Of a stretch of 64,000 bases of DNA, positions 8,354-16,524 are shown one piece after another; the stretch's first letter is position 1; the number at the start of each line of letters is the position of its first letter. The position numbers and the translations under genes are program-made. The DNA lies in NCBI RefSeq assembly GCF_024169315.1, contig NZ_JALJWR010000001.1, positions 3,088,501-3,152,500 on the forward strand, read 5' to 3'. The notes under the pieces were generated by a model. The model saw only the letters and a program-made list of their open reading frames with translations. It was not told where the DNA came from and searched no databases. This DNA is from Pseudomonas migulae (GTDB lineage Bacteria > Pseudomonadota > Gammaproteobacteria > Pseudomonadales > Pseudomonadaceae).

Positions 8354-9274
8354 GTGGCTGCCTACAACCTGCGTCAATTGAAGTACTTCATCACCACCGT
8401 CGAATGCGGCAGCGTCGCCGAGGCTTCGCGCAAGCTGTATATCGCACAGCCGGCGATCTCCACGGCGATCAAAGGCCTGGAAGACAGCTTCGGTGTGCAA
8501 CTGCTGATCCGTCATCATGCACAAGGTGTGTCCCTGACCCCCAGTGGTGCACGTTTCTACCGCAAGGCCCAGGAACTGTTGCGCATGGCCAAGGAGTTCG
8601 AGCAGAACGCCCTGGCTGACAACGATGTGGTGGCCGGGCAAATCGACATCGGCTGCTTCGAAACGGTTGCCCCGCTGTACCTGCCGCAATTGATTGCCGG
8701 GTTCTCGGCGCTGTATCCGGGGGTGAAAATCCGCATCCGCGACGGCGAGCAGCAAGAGCTGGTGCAAGGCCTGACCTCGGGCACCTTCGACCTGGCGATC
8801 CTCTATGAACACGACCTCGACGCCACCATCCAGACCGAACCGCTGATGCCCGCGCAACGGCCTTATGCGTTGCTGCCGGCGGATCATCGCTTTGCCCAGC
8901 TCAAGCAAGTGTCGCTGCGGGATCTGTGCCTGGAACCGATGATTCTGCTGGACGTGCAACCGAGCCGGACCTACTTCGTCAGCCTGTTCGAAGAGCTGGG
9001 CCTTACCCCACACATTGCTTTCAGCTCACCGTCGATCGAGATGGTGCGGGGCATGGTCGGGCAAGGGTTCGGCTTCTCGATCCTGGTGACGCGACCGCAT
9101 TCGGAATGCACCTACGACGGGCAGAAAGTGGTGTGCGTGGACATCGTCGAAGACGTCACCGGCTCAGGGCTGGTGGCGGCGTGGCTCAAACGCGGGCAAC
9201 TGACCAAACCTGCGCAGTTGTTTGCGGATTACTGCCGGGAGCAATTGACCGCGAAGGCTGCGACAAGAACCTGA
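8354..9274 (+). CDS. LysR-family transcriptional regulator
   Basis: The protein has 306 residues starting from a GTG with GAGG upstream (MAAYNLRQLKYF). An in-frame ATG at 8324 would add ten residues but has no clear ribosome site. The N-terminal winged helix-turn-helix (GSVAEASRKLYIAQPAIS, residues 18-35) is followed by a periplasmic-binding-like effector domain from about residue 90. It diverges from the aldehyde dehydrogenase/aminotransferase operon and probably controls that operon, and the transporter operon too, in response to the imported compound or a metabolite. The effector is unknown. Confidence 0.92.
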   Translation: MAAYNLRQLKYFITTVECGSVAEASRKLYIAQPAISTAIKGLEDSFGVQLLIRHHAQGVSLTPSGARFYRKAQELLRMAKEFEQNALADNDVVAGQIDIGCFETVAPLYLPQLIAGFSALYPGVKIRIRDGEQQELVQGLTSGTFDLAILYEHDLDATIQTEPLMPAQRPYALLPADHRFAQLKQVSLRDLCLEPMILLDVQPSRTYFVSLFEELGLTPHIAFSSPSIEMVRGMVGQGFGFSILVTRPHSECTYDGQKVVCVDIVEDVTGSGLVAAWLKRGQLTKPAQLFADYCREQLTAKAATRT

Positions 9275-9286
9275 GCCTGGTGAACC

Positions 9287-9427
9287 CCTGTGGCGAGGGG
9301 GCTTGTCGGATCGCCGCACCGCCCCGTTCGGCTGCGCAGCAGTCGCGAACCATTGCATGCGGTGTATCTGATACACCGATATGGGGCCGCTTCGCGACCC
9401 AACGGGGGCAAGCCCCCTCGCCACAGG
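9287..9427. repeat. Paired REP repeat, GTGGCGAGGGGG family
   Basis: CCTGTGGCGAGGGGGCTTG on the left and its inverted copy (CAAGCCCCCTCGCCACAGG) on the right bound a spacer containing a second inverted pair, CGGCTGCGCAGCAG and GGCCGCTTCGCGACC-like arms. It lies between the convergent stops of the LysR gene and hrpB. Similar elements occur at 26172, 32260 and 53566. Confidence 0.8.
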
Positions 9428-9448
9428 GTTTGTGTTCAGTTTCAGGGA

Positions 9449-11965
9449 TTATTTGCGCGGTTTGATCCGCGCCGTAGCCTCAGCCACCAACGGATCATCC
9501 GGCCAATAATGCTTCGGATACCGCCCCTTCAAATCCTTTTTCACCTCGGCGTACGTGCTGCGCCAGAAATTCGCCAGATCCTGCGTCACCTGCACCGGCC
9601 GCCGCGCCGGAGACAACAGGTGCAACTTCACCACCTGCCGCCCGCCGGCGATGCGCGGCGTTTCGGCCAGCCCGAACAACTCCTGCAAACGCACCGCCAG
9701 GATCGGCGGCTGCTCGCTGTAGTCCAGCCGGATCGACGATCCCGACGGCACGCTCAAATGATGCGGCGCCAGTTCATCCAGCCGTTGCGGCAACGGCCAC
9801 GGCAGCAGGTTGTGAACGATGCTCGACAGGTCCAGATTGGCAAAGTGACTCAGCCGCGAGACTTTCCCCAGATACGGCATCAACCAGTGTTCGAGGCTTT
9901 TGAGCAGCGCAGCATCGCTGACATCCGGCCACTCACTCTGATCCTTGCCATCAAGGTCCAACTGCCGCAACAACGCCACTCGCGCCTGCCATTGACGCAA
10001 CTCCGGCGTCCACGGCAACAGCTCGAGCCCCTTGCGCCGCACCAGATTCACCAGCGCCTGACTGCGCGCGGTTTCATCAAGTCCGGTCATCGGTTCACGA
10101 CTGAGGATCAACTCGCCGACCTTGCGCTGGCGCTCGGCGCGCAACACACCTTCGCGCTCGTCCCAATCCAGTTGATCGACCACGCGCACTTGCTCGGCCA
10201 ACACTGAATCGAACAGCGCCGGATCGAAATCCGCCGCCAGATAAATTCGTTCCTCACGCTGCCCCTGACGACTGCCCAGATCGGCGATCACCAGCCATGG
10301 CTGTTTCATCAAACTGTCGGCTTCGGCGAACAACGCGGCGCGGCCGTTGGCCAGGCGATATTCCGCGCCACCCGCACGACGTTGCTGGGCGACACGATCG
10401 GGATAGGCCAGTGCCAACAGTGCGCCGAGCCAGCGTGGATGATCCGGATCGCCGACCGGCTCCGACGGTTTGCCGCGCAGGTAACCGCGATACTGACGCG
10501 CCAGTTGCCGGGCCCGTTGCACGCCGCCCTGAGTACCGCGCGCGGCACGTTCTTCGCCGGACAGCAGCACCAGTCGGCTGTGCAAGTCGGCGCCGGCACC
10601 GCGCAAGATATCCCGCTCGCCGAGCAGTGCCGCGACATCGCACGCCATGTCCGCCAGGCCGAGCGCCTGACCGCGCAGCAACAAATGGGCGATGCGCGGA
10701 TGCGCCGGCAGTTCGGCCATGGCCTGACCGTGACGGGTCAGCGCTTCACCCTCCAGAGCGCCCAGTCGATCGAGCAAGTCCTGCGCCTGGGCATACGCCG
10801 CTGGCGGCGGCACGTCGAGCCACACCAATTGCCCCGGCTTCACGCCCCAGCGACCGAGTTGCAACGCCAGCCCGGCGAGGTCCGCCGATAAAATCTCCGC
10901 ACTGGCGTACGCCGCCAGTTGTTCGTGTTGGTCCTGCGACCACATGCGATAACACACGCCCGGTTCCAGCCGCCCCGCCCGCCCGGCGCGCTGAGTGGCG
11001 CTGGCGCGGGAGATCCGTTGCGTGTCGAGACGGGTCATGCCGCTGCCGGGATCGAAACGCGGCACCCGCGCCAACCCGGCATCGATCACCACGCGCACAC
11101 CGTCGATGGTCAGGCTGGTCTCGGCAATGTTGGTCGCCAGCACCACTTTGCGAAAGCCCGGCGGCGCCGGATCGATCGCGGCGCGTTGCGCGGCCAGGTC
11201 CAGTTCACCGTGCAAAGGACAAAGCAAAACCTGCGTACTCTCGCCCAGCGCATCGGCCAGTTGTTGATGCACCCGGCGGATTTCCGCTTGGCCCGGCAGG
11301 AACACCAGCAGGCTGCCGGTTTCGTCGTTCAAGGCTTCGAGAATTGTCTGCACCAGACGCGGCTCGATGAACTCGCCGGGCTGGAACGGCCGCCCCCAGC
11401 GCATCGCTACCGGGTACATGCGCCCTTCACTGCGCAGGATCGGCGCGTCGTCGAGCAGCCCGGCCAGGCGTTCGCCTTCCAGCGTTGCCGACATCAACAG
11501 GATTTTCAGCGGCTGATCGTCGCGAAACAGTTCCCGGCCATTCAGGCTCAGGGCCAGCGCCAGGTCGGCGTCGAGACTGCGTTCATGAAATTCGTCGAAG
11601 ATCAGCAAACCCACGCCTTCCAGCGCCGGGTCGTCCTGCAGGCGGCGGTTGAGAATGCCTTCGGTGACCACTTCGATACGGGTCTTGGGGCCAACCTTGC
11701 TGTCGAGACGAATGCGATAGCCGACAGTTTCGCCGACCTTCTCGCCCAACTCACTGGCCAGACGCTCCGCTGCCGCACGCGCGGCCAAGCGGCGCGGTTC
11801 CAGCATCAGAATGGTCTGCCCGGCCAACCAGGGCTCGTTGAGCAAGGCCAGCGGAACACGGGTGGTTTTACCGGCGCCGGGCGGTGCTTCGAGCACCGCT
11901 TCGTGGCGTGTAGCCAAGGCTTCACGCAGAGCGGGTAAAACTTCATCAATCGGCAAAGAAATCAT
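9449..11965 (-). CDS. hrpB: ATP-dependent RNA helicase HrpB (DEAH box)
   Basis: The protein has 838 residues, the usual HrpB length. Motif I (APPGAGKTTRVPL, near residue 28), the DEAH-box variant DEFHER near 125, motif III SATLEG and motif VI QRAGRAGR near 320 are visible, followed by the HrpB-specific C-terminal region. HrpB is a bacterial DEAH-box helicase of poorly defined RNA role. The ATG at 11965 follows GGGAG; an upstream in-frame TTG is less likely. It appears to be a single-gene unit. Confidence 0.96.
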   Translation of the reverse strand: MISLPIDEVLPALREALATRHEAVLEAPPGAGKTTRVPLALLNEPWLAGQTILMLEPRRLAARAAAERLASELGEKVGETVGYRIRLDSKVGPKTRIEVVTEGILNRRLQDDPALEGVGLLIFDEFHERSLDADLALALSLNGRELFRDDQPLKILLMSATLEGERLAGLLDDAPILRSEGRMYPVAMRWGRPFQPGEFIEPRLVQTILEALNDETGSLLVFLPGQAEIRRVHQQLADALGESTQVLLCPLHGELDLAAQRAAIDPAPPGFRKVVLATNIAETSLTIDGVRVVIDAGLARVPRFDPGSGMTRLDTQRISRASATQRAGRAGRLEPGVCYRMWSQDQHEQLAAYASAEILSADLAGLALQLGRWGVKPGQLVWLDVPPPAAYAQAQDLLDRLGALEGEALTRHGQAMAELPAHPRIAHLLLRGQALGLADMACDVAALLGERDILRGAGADLHSRLVLLSGEERAARGTQGGVQRARQLARQYRGYLRGKPSEPVGDPDHPRWLGALLALAYPDRVAQQRRAGGAEYRLANGRAALFAEADSLMKQPWLVIADLGSRQGQREERIYLAADFDPALFDSVLAEQVRVVDQLDWDEREGVLRAERQRKVGELILSREPMTGLDETARSQALVNLVRRKGLELLPWTPELRQWQARVALLRQLDLDGKDQSEWPDVSDAALLKSLEHWLMPYLGKVSRLSHFANLDLSSIVHNLLPWPLPQRLDELAPHHLSVPSGSSIRLDYSEQPPILAVRLQELFGLAETPRIAGGRQVVKLHLLSPARRPVQVTQDLANFWRSTYAEVKKDLKGRYPKHYWPDDPLVAEATARIKPRK

Positions 11966-12074
11966 GCTGGCTCCCAAACAGAGGCGCGAGTATAACGGCG
12001 AACTGCTCGGCGTTTATCAGGGTCCTAATTCATAGAGACGCCCTTTCGTTTCAAGACTACTCAGGAGATTTCCT

Positions 12075-12494
12075 ATGCGTGTTCCCTTTCGCCTGATTGG
12101 CGGTGTACTGGTTGCGACCCTGCTGACCCAGGTCACCGCTTGCGGATCGATCTTCTACCCCGATCGCCGCGGGCAGATCGAAGGCAAGATCGACCCGGCC
12201 ATCGCCGCGCTGGATGCCGTGGGCCTGCTGTTCTACATCATTCCCGGCCTGATCGCGTTTGCAGTGGACTTCGCCAGCGGCGCGATCTACTACGCGCCCG
12301 GCGAGACCGCGCAGGTAGCGCCGGAAAAACTCAAGGAAGCCATTGGCGCCGACGGCAAGGTCGATAACCACAAGTTGCAGACTATTCTGGAAACCGAACT
12401 GGGCCGCAGCTTCCCGCTGGATGACCCGCGCCTGATCCAGCACAAGGGCAGCACCCAGCAACTGGCCCTGCTCGGCCTGCAACCTGCCGCGTAA
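12075..12494 (+). CDS. Small YceK/YidQ-like lipoprotein
   Basis: The protein has 139 residues. A signal peptide ends in a lipobox (QVTAC-G), so the mature protein is probably acylated at Cys25. The following CGSIFYPDRRGQIEGKIDP and the hydrophobic VGLLFYIIPGLIAFAVDFASGAIYY resemble YceK/YidQ-type lipoproteins, whose function is unknown. The start is preceded by AGGAGA at normal spacing. It lies 29 bases upstream of the metal exporter gene in the same direction and may be co-transcribed with it. Confidence 0.8.
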   Translation: MRVPFRLIGGVLVATLLTQVTACGSIFYPDRRGQIEGKIDPAIAALDAVGLLFYIIPGLIAFAVDFASGAIYYAPGETAQVAPEKLKEAIGADGKVDNHKLQTILETELGRSFPLDDPRLIQHKGSTQQLALLGLQPAA

Positions 12495-12523
12495 ATCGTG
12501 CACATGAAGGAATAGCCGCACCT

Positions 12524-13432
12524 ATGATTTCCAGCTCCGAACACGCCCGCCTGCTGCGGCTGGCGACCCGTGCCTCGGTGGCGGTGGCGTGCACCTTGAT
12601 CGTCGCCAAAGCCATCGCCTGGTGGCTGAGCGGTTCGGTGAGCATGCTCGCCGGGTTGACCGATTCGACCCTCGACGGCGTCACCTCGCTGCTCAACCTG
12701 CTGGCGGTGCATTACGCCTTGCGCCCCGCCGATGACGATCACCGTTACGGTCACGGCAAGGCCGAGTCACTGGCGGGCATGGCCCAGGCGTTGTTCATTG
12801 GCGGCAGTGCGGTGCTGATTGCCTTGCAGGCGTTTGACCGGCTCAAGCATCCGGAACCGGTGGGTGCGCCGTGGATCAGCATCGGCGTGATTGTGTTCTC
12901 TCTGGCACTGACGCTGGCGTTGCTGATGTTGCAGCATCGGGTGGTCAAGGCCACCGGTTCCAACGCCGTGCGCGCCGACTCCCTGCATTATCGTTCGGAC
13001 ATGCTGCTCAACGGCAGCATCCTGGTGGCGCTGGTGCTGGCCGGGTTTGGCTGGCATCAGGTGGATCCGTGGTTCGGATTGGCGATCGCCGCGTACATTC
13101 TCTGGAGCGCGATTCAGATCGCCCGGGAAAGTTTTACGGTGTTGATGGACGAAGAGCTGCCGCCGGATGTCAGCCAGCACATGCTCGAACTGGCCTGCAG
13201 CGTTCCCGGCGTACTGGGCGCGCACGACTTGCGCACGCGGGTTTCCGGCAATCAGTGGTTCGTGCAGTTGCACCTGGAGCTGCCGGGGGAGTTGACGCTG
13301 TCAGTGGCTCACGGCATCAGCGATCAGGCGGCGGATGCGATTCACGCCGCTTACCCGCGAGCCGAGGTGCTGGTGCACGCCGACCCGCAGGAAGTGGTGA
13401 AGACCGCCAGGGCGAATCAGAAACTCACCTGA
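12524..13432 (+). CDS. FieF-type cation diffusion facilitator
   Basis: The protein has 302 residues and six predicted transmembrane segments followed by a cytoplasmic domain. Metal-site residues known from the YiiP/FieF structure are present: DSTLD in segment 2 (Asp48 and Asp52 region) and LHYRSD in segment 5. The HGKAESLAGMAQ loop after segment 2 is also conserved. It exports Zn2+ or Fe2+ against the proton gradient. Its 3' end overlaps the stop of the convergent DUF6515-like gene by 16 bases. Confidence 0.93.
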   Translation: MISSSEHARLLRLATRASVAVACTLIVAKAIAWWLSGSVSMLAGLTDSTLDGVTSLLNLLAVHYALRPADDDHRYGHGKAESLAGMAQALFIGGSAVLIALQAFDRLKHPEPVGAPWISIGVIVFSLALTLALLMLQHRVVKATGSNAVRADSLHYRSDMLLNGSILVALVLAGFGWHQVDPWFGLAIAAYILWSAIQIARESFTVLMDEELPPDVSQHMLELACSVPGVLGAHDLRTRVSGNQWFVQLHLELPGELTLSVAHGISDQAADAIHAAYPRAEVLVHADPQEVVKTARANQKLT

Positions 13433-14481
13433 TACCCGCGGCTGCTCAGGCAATTGCCCTGGGCCTGACGGTAGGCTTGCACCACCGAAGGGTCCGGTTG
13501 ATAGGTGGCCGTGCGCGGATCGAAGCCGCTCTGCTGCACCGCGTATTGATAGCACTCGTACCCGTCCTGATTGACCTGCTCCGGCGACTGGCCGTTGGCC
13601 GGATACGCCACCACGTCATAACTATTGCTGACCGGTTGCGGCTGCGGTTGCACGGGTGGCTCGACCACCACGTAATCCTGAGTACTTTCCTGGTAGGCGT
13701 AATAGGAACCGGCCGCGAGGAACAACAGCGCGCCACCGACCCACACTTCTCGGGCGTAATCCGGCAGGTAGCCGACGCGAATCCCGCGGGGTGGCTGCAC
13801 CACCACATAGCGCGGGCCTAGCGGCCGGTACCAGTAGCCGCCGGAGTAGAAATAATCCTGGCCCCGATAGGGCACGCGGTAGTCGCGGTCCGGGAAGCGG
13901 TCGATCACATGTCCGGGACGATACTGCGGGCCCGGGCCCCAACCGTTACCGTGACCGTCCGGGCGACCGGCCCAGTGATGGTCGTCGGGACGCGGGCCGT
14001 TGTTCTGCCAGTGCGGGTTGTTGTTGTCGTTACGCCGCGGCACGTCATTGTAGTAGCCACGCTGTGGCTGCTGGGTCTGGCGCACGGTATCGGGCCGGCC
14101 CTGGATCGGCAGGTCGTTGGCCGGCAATTGTGGCGGCGGCGGTGGCGGCCGAACGGGATTGTTGAAGTCGCGAGGCTGATTGTCTCGCGGCTGATTGTTT
14201 TGCCACTGGCCGCCATTGCGTGGCTGCCCGTTTTGCTCGAACTGGCGACTGTTGTCGCCACGAATGATGTCGTTGTTCTGCGGGCGTGGTTGATTCTGCT
14301 GAGGGTTGTTCTGCGGGCGGGGCTGATTGTTGCCGCCATGCCCCTGATTGTTGCCCTGACGGCCGTCGCCTCGTTGCCCGCTGTCGGGACCACGGTTCTG
14401 CGGCTCATCGGCCAGCGATTGCGCAGTGACACTGATACACAGCAAACCAACACCGGCCAAACGCCAGATGCGCGACTTCAT
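13417..14481 (-). CDS. DUF6515-like secreted Asn/Gln/Pro-rich protein
   Basis: The protein has 354 residues starting at the ATG preceded by GAGGAAAAGC. A signal peptide (cleavage after SLADE region, residue 22 or so) is followed by about 110 residues of low-complexity Asn, Gln, Arg, Gly and Pro with repeated NQPR and QNN units, then a polyproline run. The C-terminal half has a YYSGGYWYRP-like region, a short hydrophobic segment (GALLFLAAGSYYAY) and a cysteine-containing terminal domain (YECYQYAVQQSGFDP). The architecture matches Pseudomonas proteins annotated DUF6515. Function is unknown; an envelope role is inferred. Confidence 0.75.
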   Translation of the reverse strand: MKSRIWRLAGVGLLCISVTAQSLADEPQNRGPDSGQRGDGRQGNNQGHGGNNQPRPQNNPQQNQPRPQNNDIIRGDNSRQFEQNGQPRNGGQWQNNQPRDNQPRDFNNPVRPPPPPPQLPANDLPIQGRPDTVRQTQQPQRGYYNDVPRRNDNNNPHWQNNGPRPDDHHWAGRPDGHGNGWGPGPQYRPGHVIDRFPDRDYRVPYRGQDYFYSGGYWYRPLGPRYVVVQPPRGIRVGYLPDYAREVWVGGALLFLAAGSYYAYQESTQDYVVVEPPVQPQPQPVSNSYDVVAYPANGQSPEQVNQDGYECYQYAVQQSGFDPRTATYQPDPSVVQAYRQAQGNCLSSRGYQVSF

Positions 14482-14604
14482 GCTTTTCCTCACTGCGGGT
14501 TAGGGCCTGTACGTAAGACTGGGAAAGCACAGGCCGGTTCTGCAACAGGTTATCAGTCGCGAAACTTATTTATTGAGGGCCCGACGATAAATCGCAGGCA
14601 AAAG

Positions 14605-14631
14605 AAAAGGGAGACCCGTCGGCCTCCCTTT
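14605..14631 (-). terminator. Rho-independent terminator-like hairpin (minus strand)
   Basis: AAAGGGAG at 14606-14613 pairs with CTCCCTTT at 14624-14631. On the minus strand the stem is followed by a T-rich stretch (TTCTTTT), so it would end a transcript coming from the right. The only candidate there is the small frame ending at 14674. Confidence 0.5.
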
Positions 14632-14673
14632 GAGAACTTCGTCCGTGCTCGACGCTTTTGACGTCGGCTCACC

Positions 14674-14844
14674 TCACGCCGTCTTCTGGACAGTGTGCAG
14701 CTCGGGGGCCGGCACATCCCCGGTGGGGGTGGCGGCCGCGACTGGCCTGATTGGGCGAGCCGCTGTGGACTGTTTGTCCGAGCAGTGATTCTGGTGATAA
14801 GAATAGGCCTGCGGCGCCGGCAGAGGATTGCGAAGATTGCTCAA
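14674..14844 (-). CDS. Possible small protein (56 aa), uncertain
   Basis: A minus-strand frame starting at a TTG codon would encode a 56-residue peptide starting (M)SNLRNPLPAPQAYSYHQ and ending HTVQKTA. In favour are reasonable codon use and a terminator-like hairpin 43 bases downstream. Against are the lack of an ATG/GTG start and of a clear ribosome binding site. It diverges from the Lrp-type regulator, a usual place for a regulated target. I do not recognise a family. Confidence 0.25.
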   Translation of the reverse strand: MSNLRNPLPAPQAYSYHQNHCSDKQSTAARPIRPVAAATPTGDVPAPELHTVQKTA

Positions 14845-14917
14845 ATAAACATGACTTGCGCAATTTTTAACCCTGGATAGATAATCTGCCGCAATTGATA
14901 TGACAAAGGCCTGATTG

Positions 14918-15397
14918 ATGAGCAAACTCGACCGATACGACCTGAGCATTTTGGCGGAATTGCAGCGCGACGCGCGCATCTCCAACCAGGAGCTGGCCGA
15001 ACGCATCGGCCTGTCGCCTTCACCGTGTTCGCGCCGGGTCAAGCAACTGGAGGACGACGGCTACATCACCCGCCAGGTGGCGCTGCTGGACCGCAAACTG
15101 CTCGGTTTGAGCCTGACCGCCTACGTGCTGATCGGCATGGACCGACACACTCCGGAGCGATTCGAGAACTTCGAGGCGGCCATTCGCACGTTGCCACAAG
15201 TGCTGGAATGCAGCCTGGTGACGGGGATGGACGCGGACTATCAGCTCAAGGTGGTGGTGCCCGATATGGACCACTATCAGAAATTGCTGCTGGGGCATCT
15301 GACGCGAATTGAAGGGGTGACGAGTGTGCGCTCGAGTTTTGTGTTGAATCAGGTGTTGAACAGCACTGAGTTGCCGTTGACTCATCTGCGTAGTTGA
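14918..15397 (+). CDS. Lrp/AsnC-family transcriptional regulator
   Basis: The protein has 159 residues: an N-terminal helix-turn-helix (RISNQELAERIGLSPSPCSRR, near 20-40) and a C-terminal RAM/AsnC ligand-sensing domain. It forms dimers or higher oligomers and responds to an amino acid. No divergent or downstream metabolic gene is visible to reveal the target, except perhaps the small frame at 14674-14844. The ATG is chosen with AAGG upstream; a TTG one codon earlier is less likely. Confidence 0.93.
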   Translation: MSKLDRYDLSILAELQRDARISNQELAERIGLSPSPCSRRVKQLEDDGYITRQVALLDRKLLGLSLTAYVLIGMDRHTPERFENFEAAIRTLPQVLECSLVTGMDADYQLKVVVPDMDHYQKLLLGHLTRIEGVTSVRSSFVLNQVLNSTELPLTHLRS

Positions 15398-15400
15398 GGA

Positions 15401-15494
15401 CGCCTTCGCGGGCAAGCCTCCCTCTACAGGTCCGCGTCAGACGCAAAACGTTTATACGACCCAGACCTGTAGGAGCGAGGCTTGCCCGCGAAGG
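15401..15494. repeat. Paired REP repeat, GGAGCGAGGCTTG variant
   Basis: CCTTCGCGGGCAAGCCTCCC at the left and AGGAGCGAGGCTTGCCCGCG at the right are near-inverse copies about 55 bases apart. It starts 3 bases after the Lrp-type gene stop. Confidence 0.8.
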
Positions 15495-15607
15495 GGCCCG
15501 CACAGGCGACGAATAGCTGCGACACACTGCCGCAGGTCAATGCTGCACCAATCCCCCATGCCGTATACTCCAGCGCCTTTTAGCCCCGCCCGCGCTGGAG
15601 TTGCCTG

Positions 15608-15817
15608 ATGGATCCTGCCGTATTCGAAGAGTGGATGATGACCGGACTGGTCAGCATTCTGATCATTTTCATGGGTTTCATCGTCTGGGATCTGGCGAAA
15701 AAATCCAAGGCCGGGCGCTTTGGCTCGTTCATCCTGTTCTTCGTTCTCGGCCTGGGCGTGGCCGCGTTCGTGATCAAAAGCGTGGTCATCGGCCTGATCG
15801 AATCCGGCTCGCTATAA
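15608..15817 (+). CDS. DUF2788 small membrane protein
   Basis: The protein has 69 residues with two hydrophobic segments (about 13-30 and 42-63) separated by [12 protein letters not shown]. Size and pattern match DUF2788 proteins of gamma-proteobacteria, which have no known function. The last six bases overlap the stop of the convergent rluE gene, and the two stop codons lie back to back (CTATAA). Confidence 0.85.
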   Translation: MDPAVFEEWMMTGLVSILIIFMGFIVWDLAKKSKAGRFGSFILFFVLGLGVAAFVIKSVVIGLIESGSL

Positions 15818-16453
15818 GAGCGCCGGCACTTCCTTCCACTGGCCCTGATCGAGCCCTTCGATCGACCAGTCACCGATCCTGACCCGCACCAGGCGCAACG
15901 TCGGCAAGCCGACCGCCGCGGTCATGCGCCGGACCTGACGGTTACGCCCCTCGCGAATCACCAGCTCCAGCCAACTGGTCGGCACGCTCTTGCGAAAGCG
16001 TACCGGCGGGTTGCGCGGCCACAATTCTGGCTCATCCAGTTGCCGTGCTTCGGCGGGCAAGGTCATGCCGTCATTCAGTTCGACACCCTCGCGCAAACGC
16101 TGCAACTGCTCGGCGCTCGGTTCGCCCTCCACTTGCACCCAATAGGTCTTCGCCAGTTTGTGTTTGGGATCGGCAATCCGCGCCTGAAGCTGGCCGTCGT
16201 TGGTCAGCAGCAGCAAGCCTTCACTGTCACGGTCCAGCCGACCTGCCGGGTAAATCCCGGGAATTTCGATGTAGTCCTTGAGCGTCGCCCGCCCTTCGCC
16301 GTCGCTGAATTGCGTCAGCACATCGAACGGTTTGTTGAACAGGATCAGCTTCGGCTCGGCCGGCGGCGCTTTGGCGACACGGCGCGGGGCTGATGCGGAT
16401 GGCGCAGGTTTCACGCCAGGGCGGCGGGAAACGGGACGTTGGGGACGGGACAT
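15812..16453 (-). CDS. rluE: Ribosomal large subunit pseudouridine synthase RluE
   Basis: The protein has 213 residues. It belongs to the RsuA/RluB/RluE family, which converts a uridine in 23S rRNA to pseudouridine (U2457 in E. coli for RluE). The catalytic aspartate motif [17 protein letters not shown] is near residue 72 and the family motif [11 protein letters not shown] near 168. No S4 domain is present, as is usual for RluE; the first 30 residues are a basic, Pro/Ala-rich extension. Close convergent pairing with the DUF2788 gene is the only context. Confidence 0.9.
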   Translation of the reverse strand: MSRPQRPVSRRPGVKPAPSASAPRRVAKAPPAEPKLILFNKPFDVLTQFSDGEGRATLKDYIEIPGIYPAGRLDRDSEGLLLLTNDGQLQARIADPKHKLAKTYWVQVEGEPSAEQLQRLREGVELNDGMTLPAEARQLDEPELWPRNPPVRFRKSVPTSWLELVIREGRNRQVRRMTAAVGLPTLRLVRVRIGDWSIEGLDQGQWKEVPALL

Positions 16454-16524
16454 GGCGAAGAGAACATCTAACGGTCAGGGCTGCTAATGCTAGTGCCCCG
16501 ACCGCCAAATGACCATGACAACCG

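Larger units (their letters stand above)
14482..14917. other. Non-coding or weakly coding gap upstream of the Lrp-type gene
   Basis: This 436-base gap contains a minus-oriented terminator-like hairpin at 14605-14631 and a possible 56-codon minus-strand frame at 14674-14844. The AT-rich stretch 14840-14910 just before the Lrp-type gene is probably its promoter and autoregulatory region. No strong gene is evident. Confidence 0.6.
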
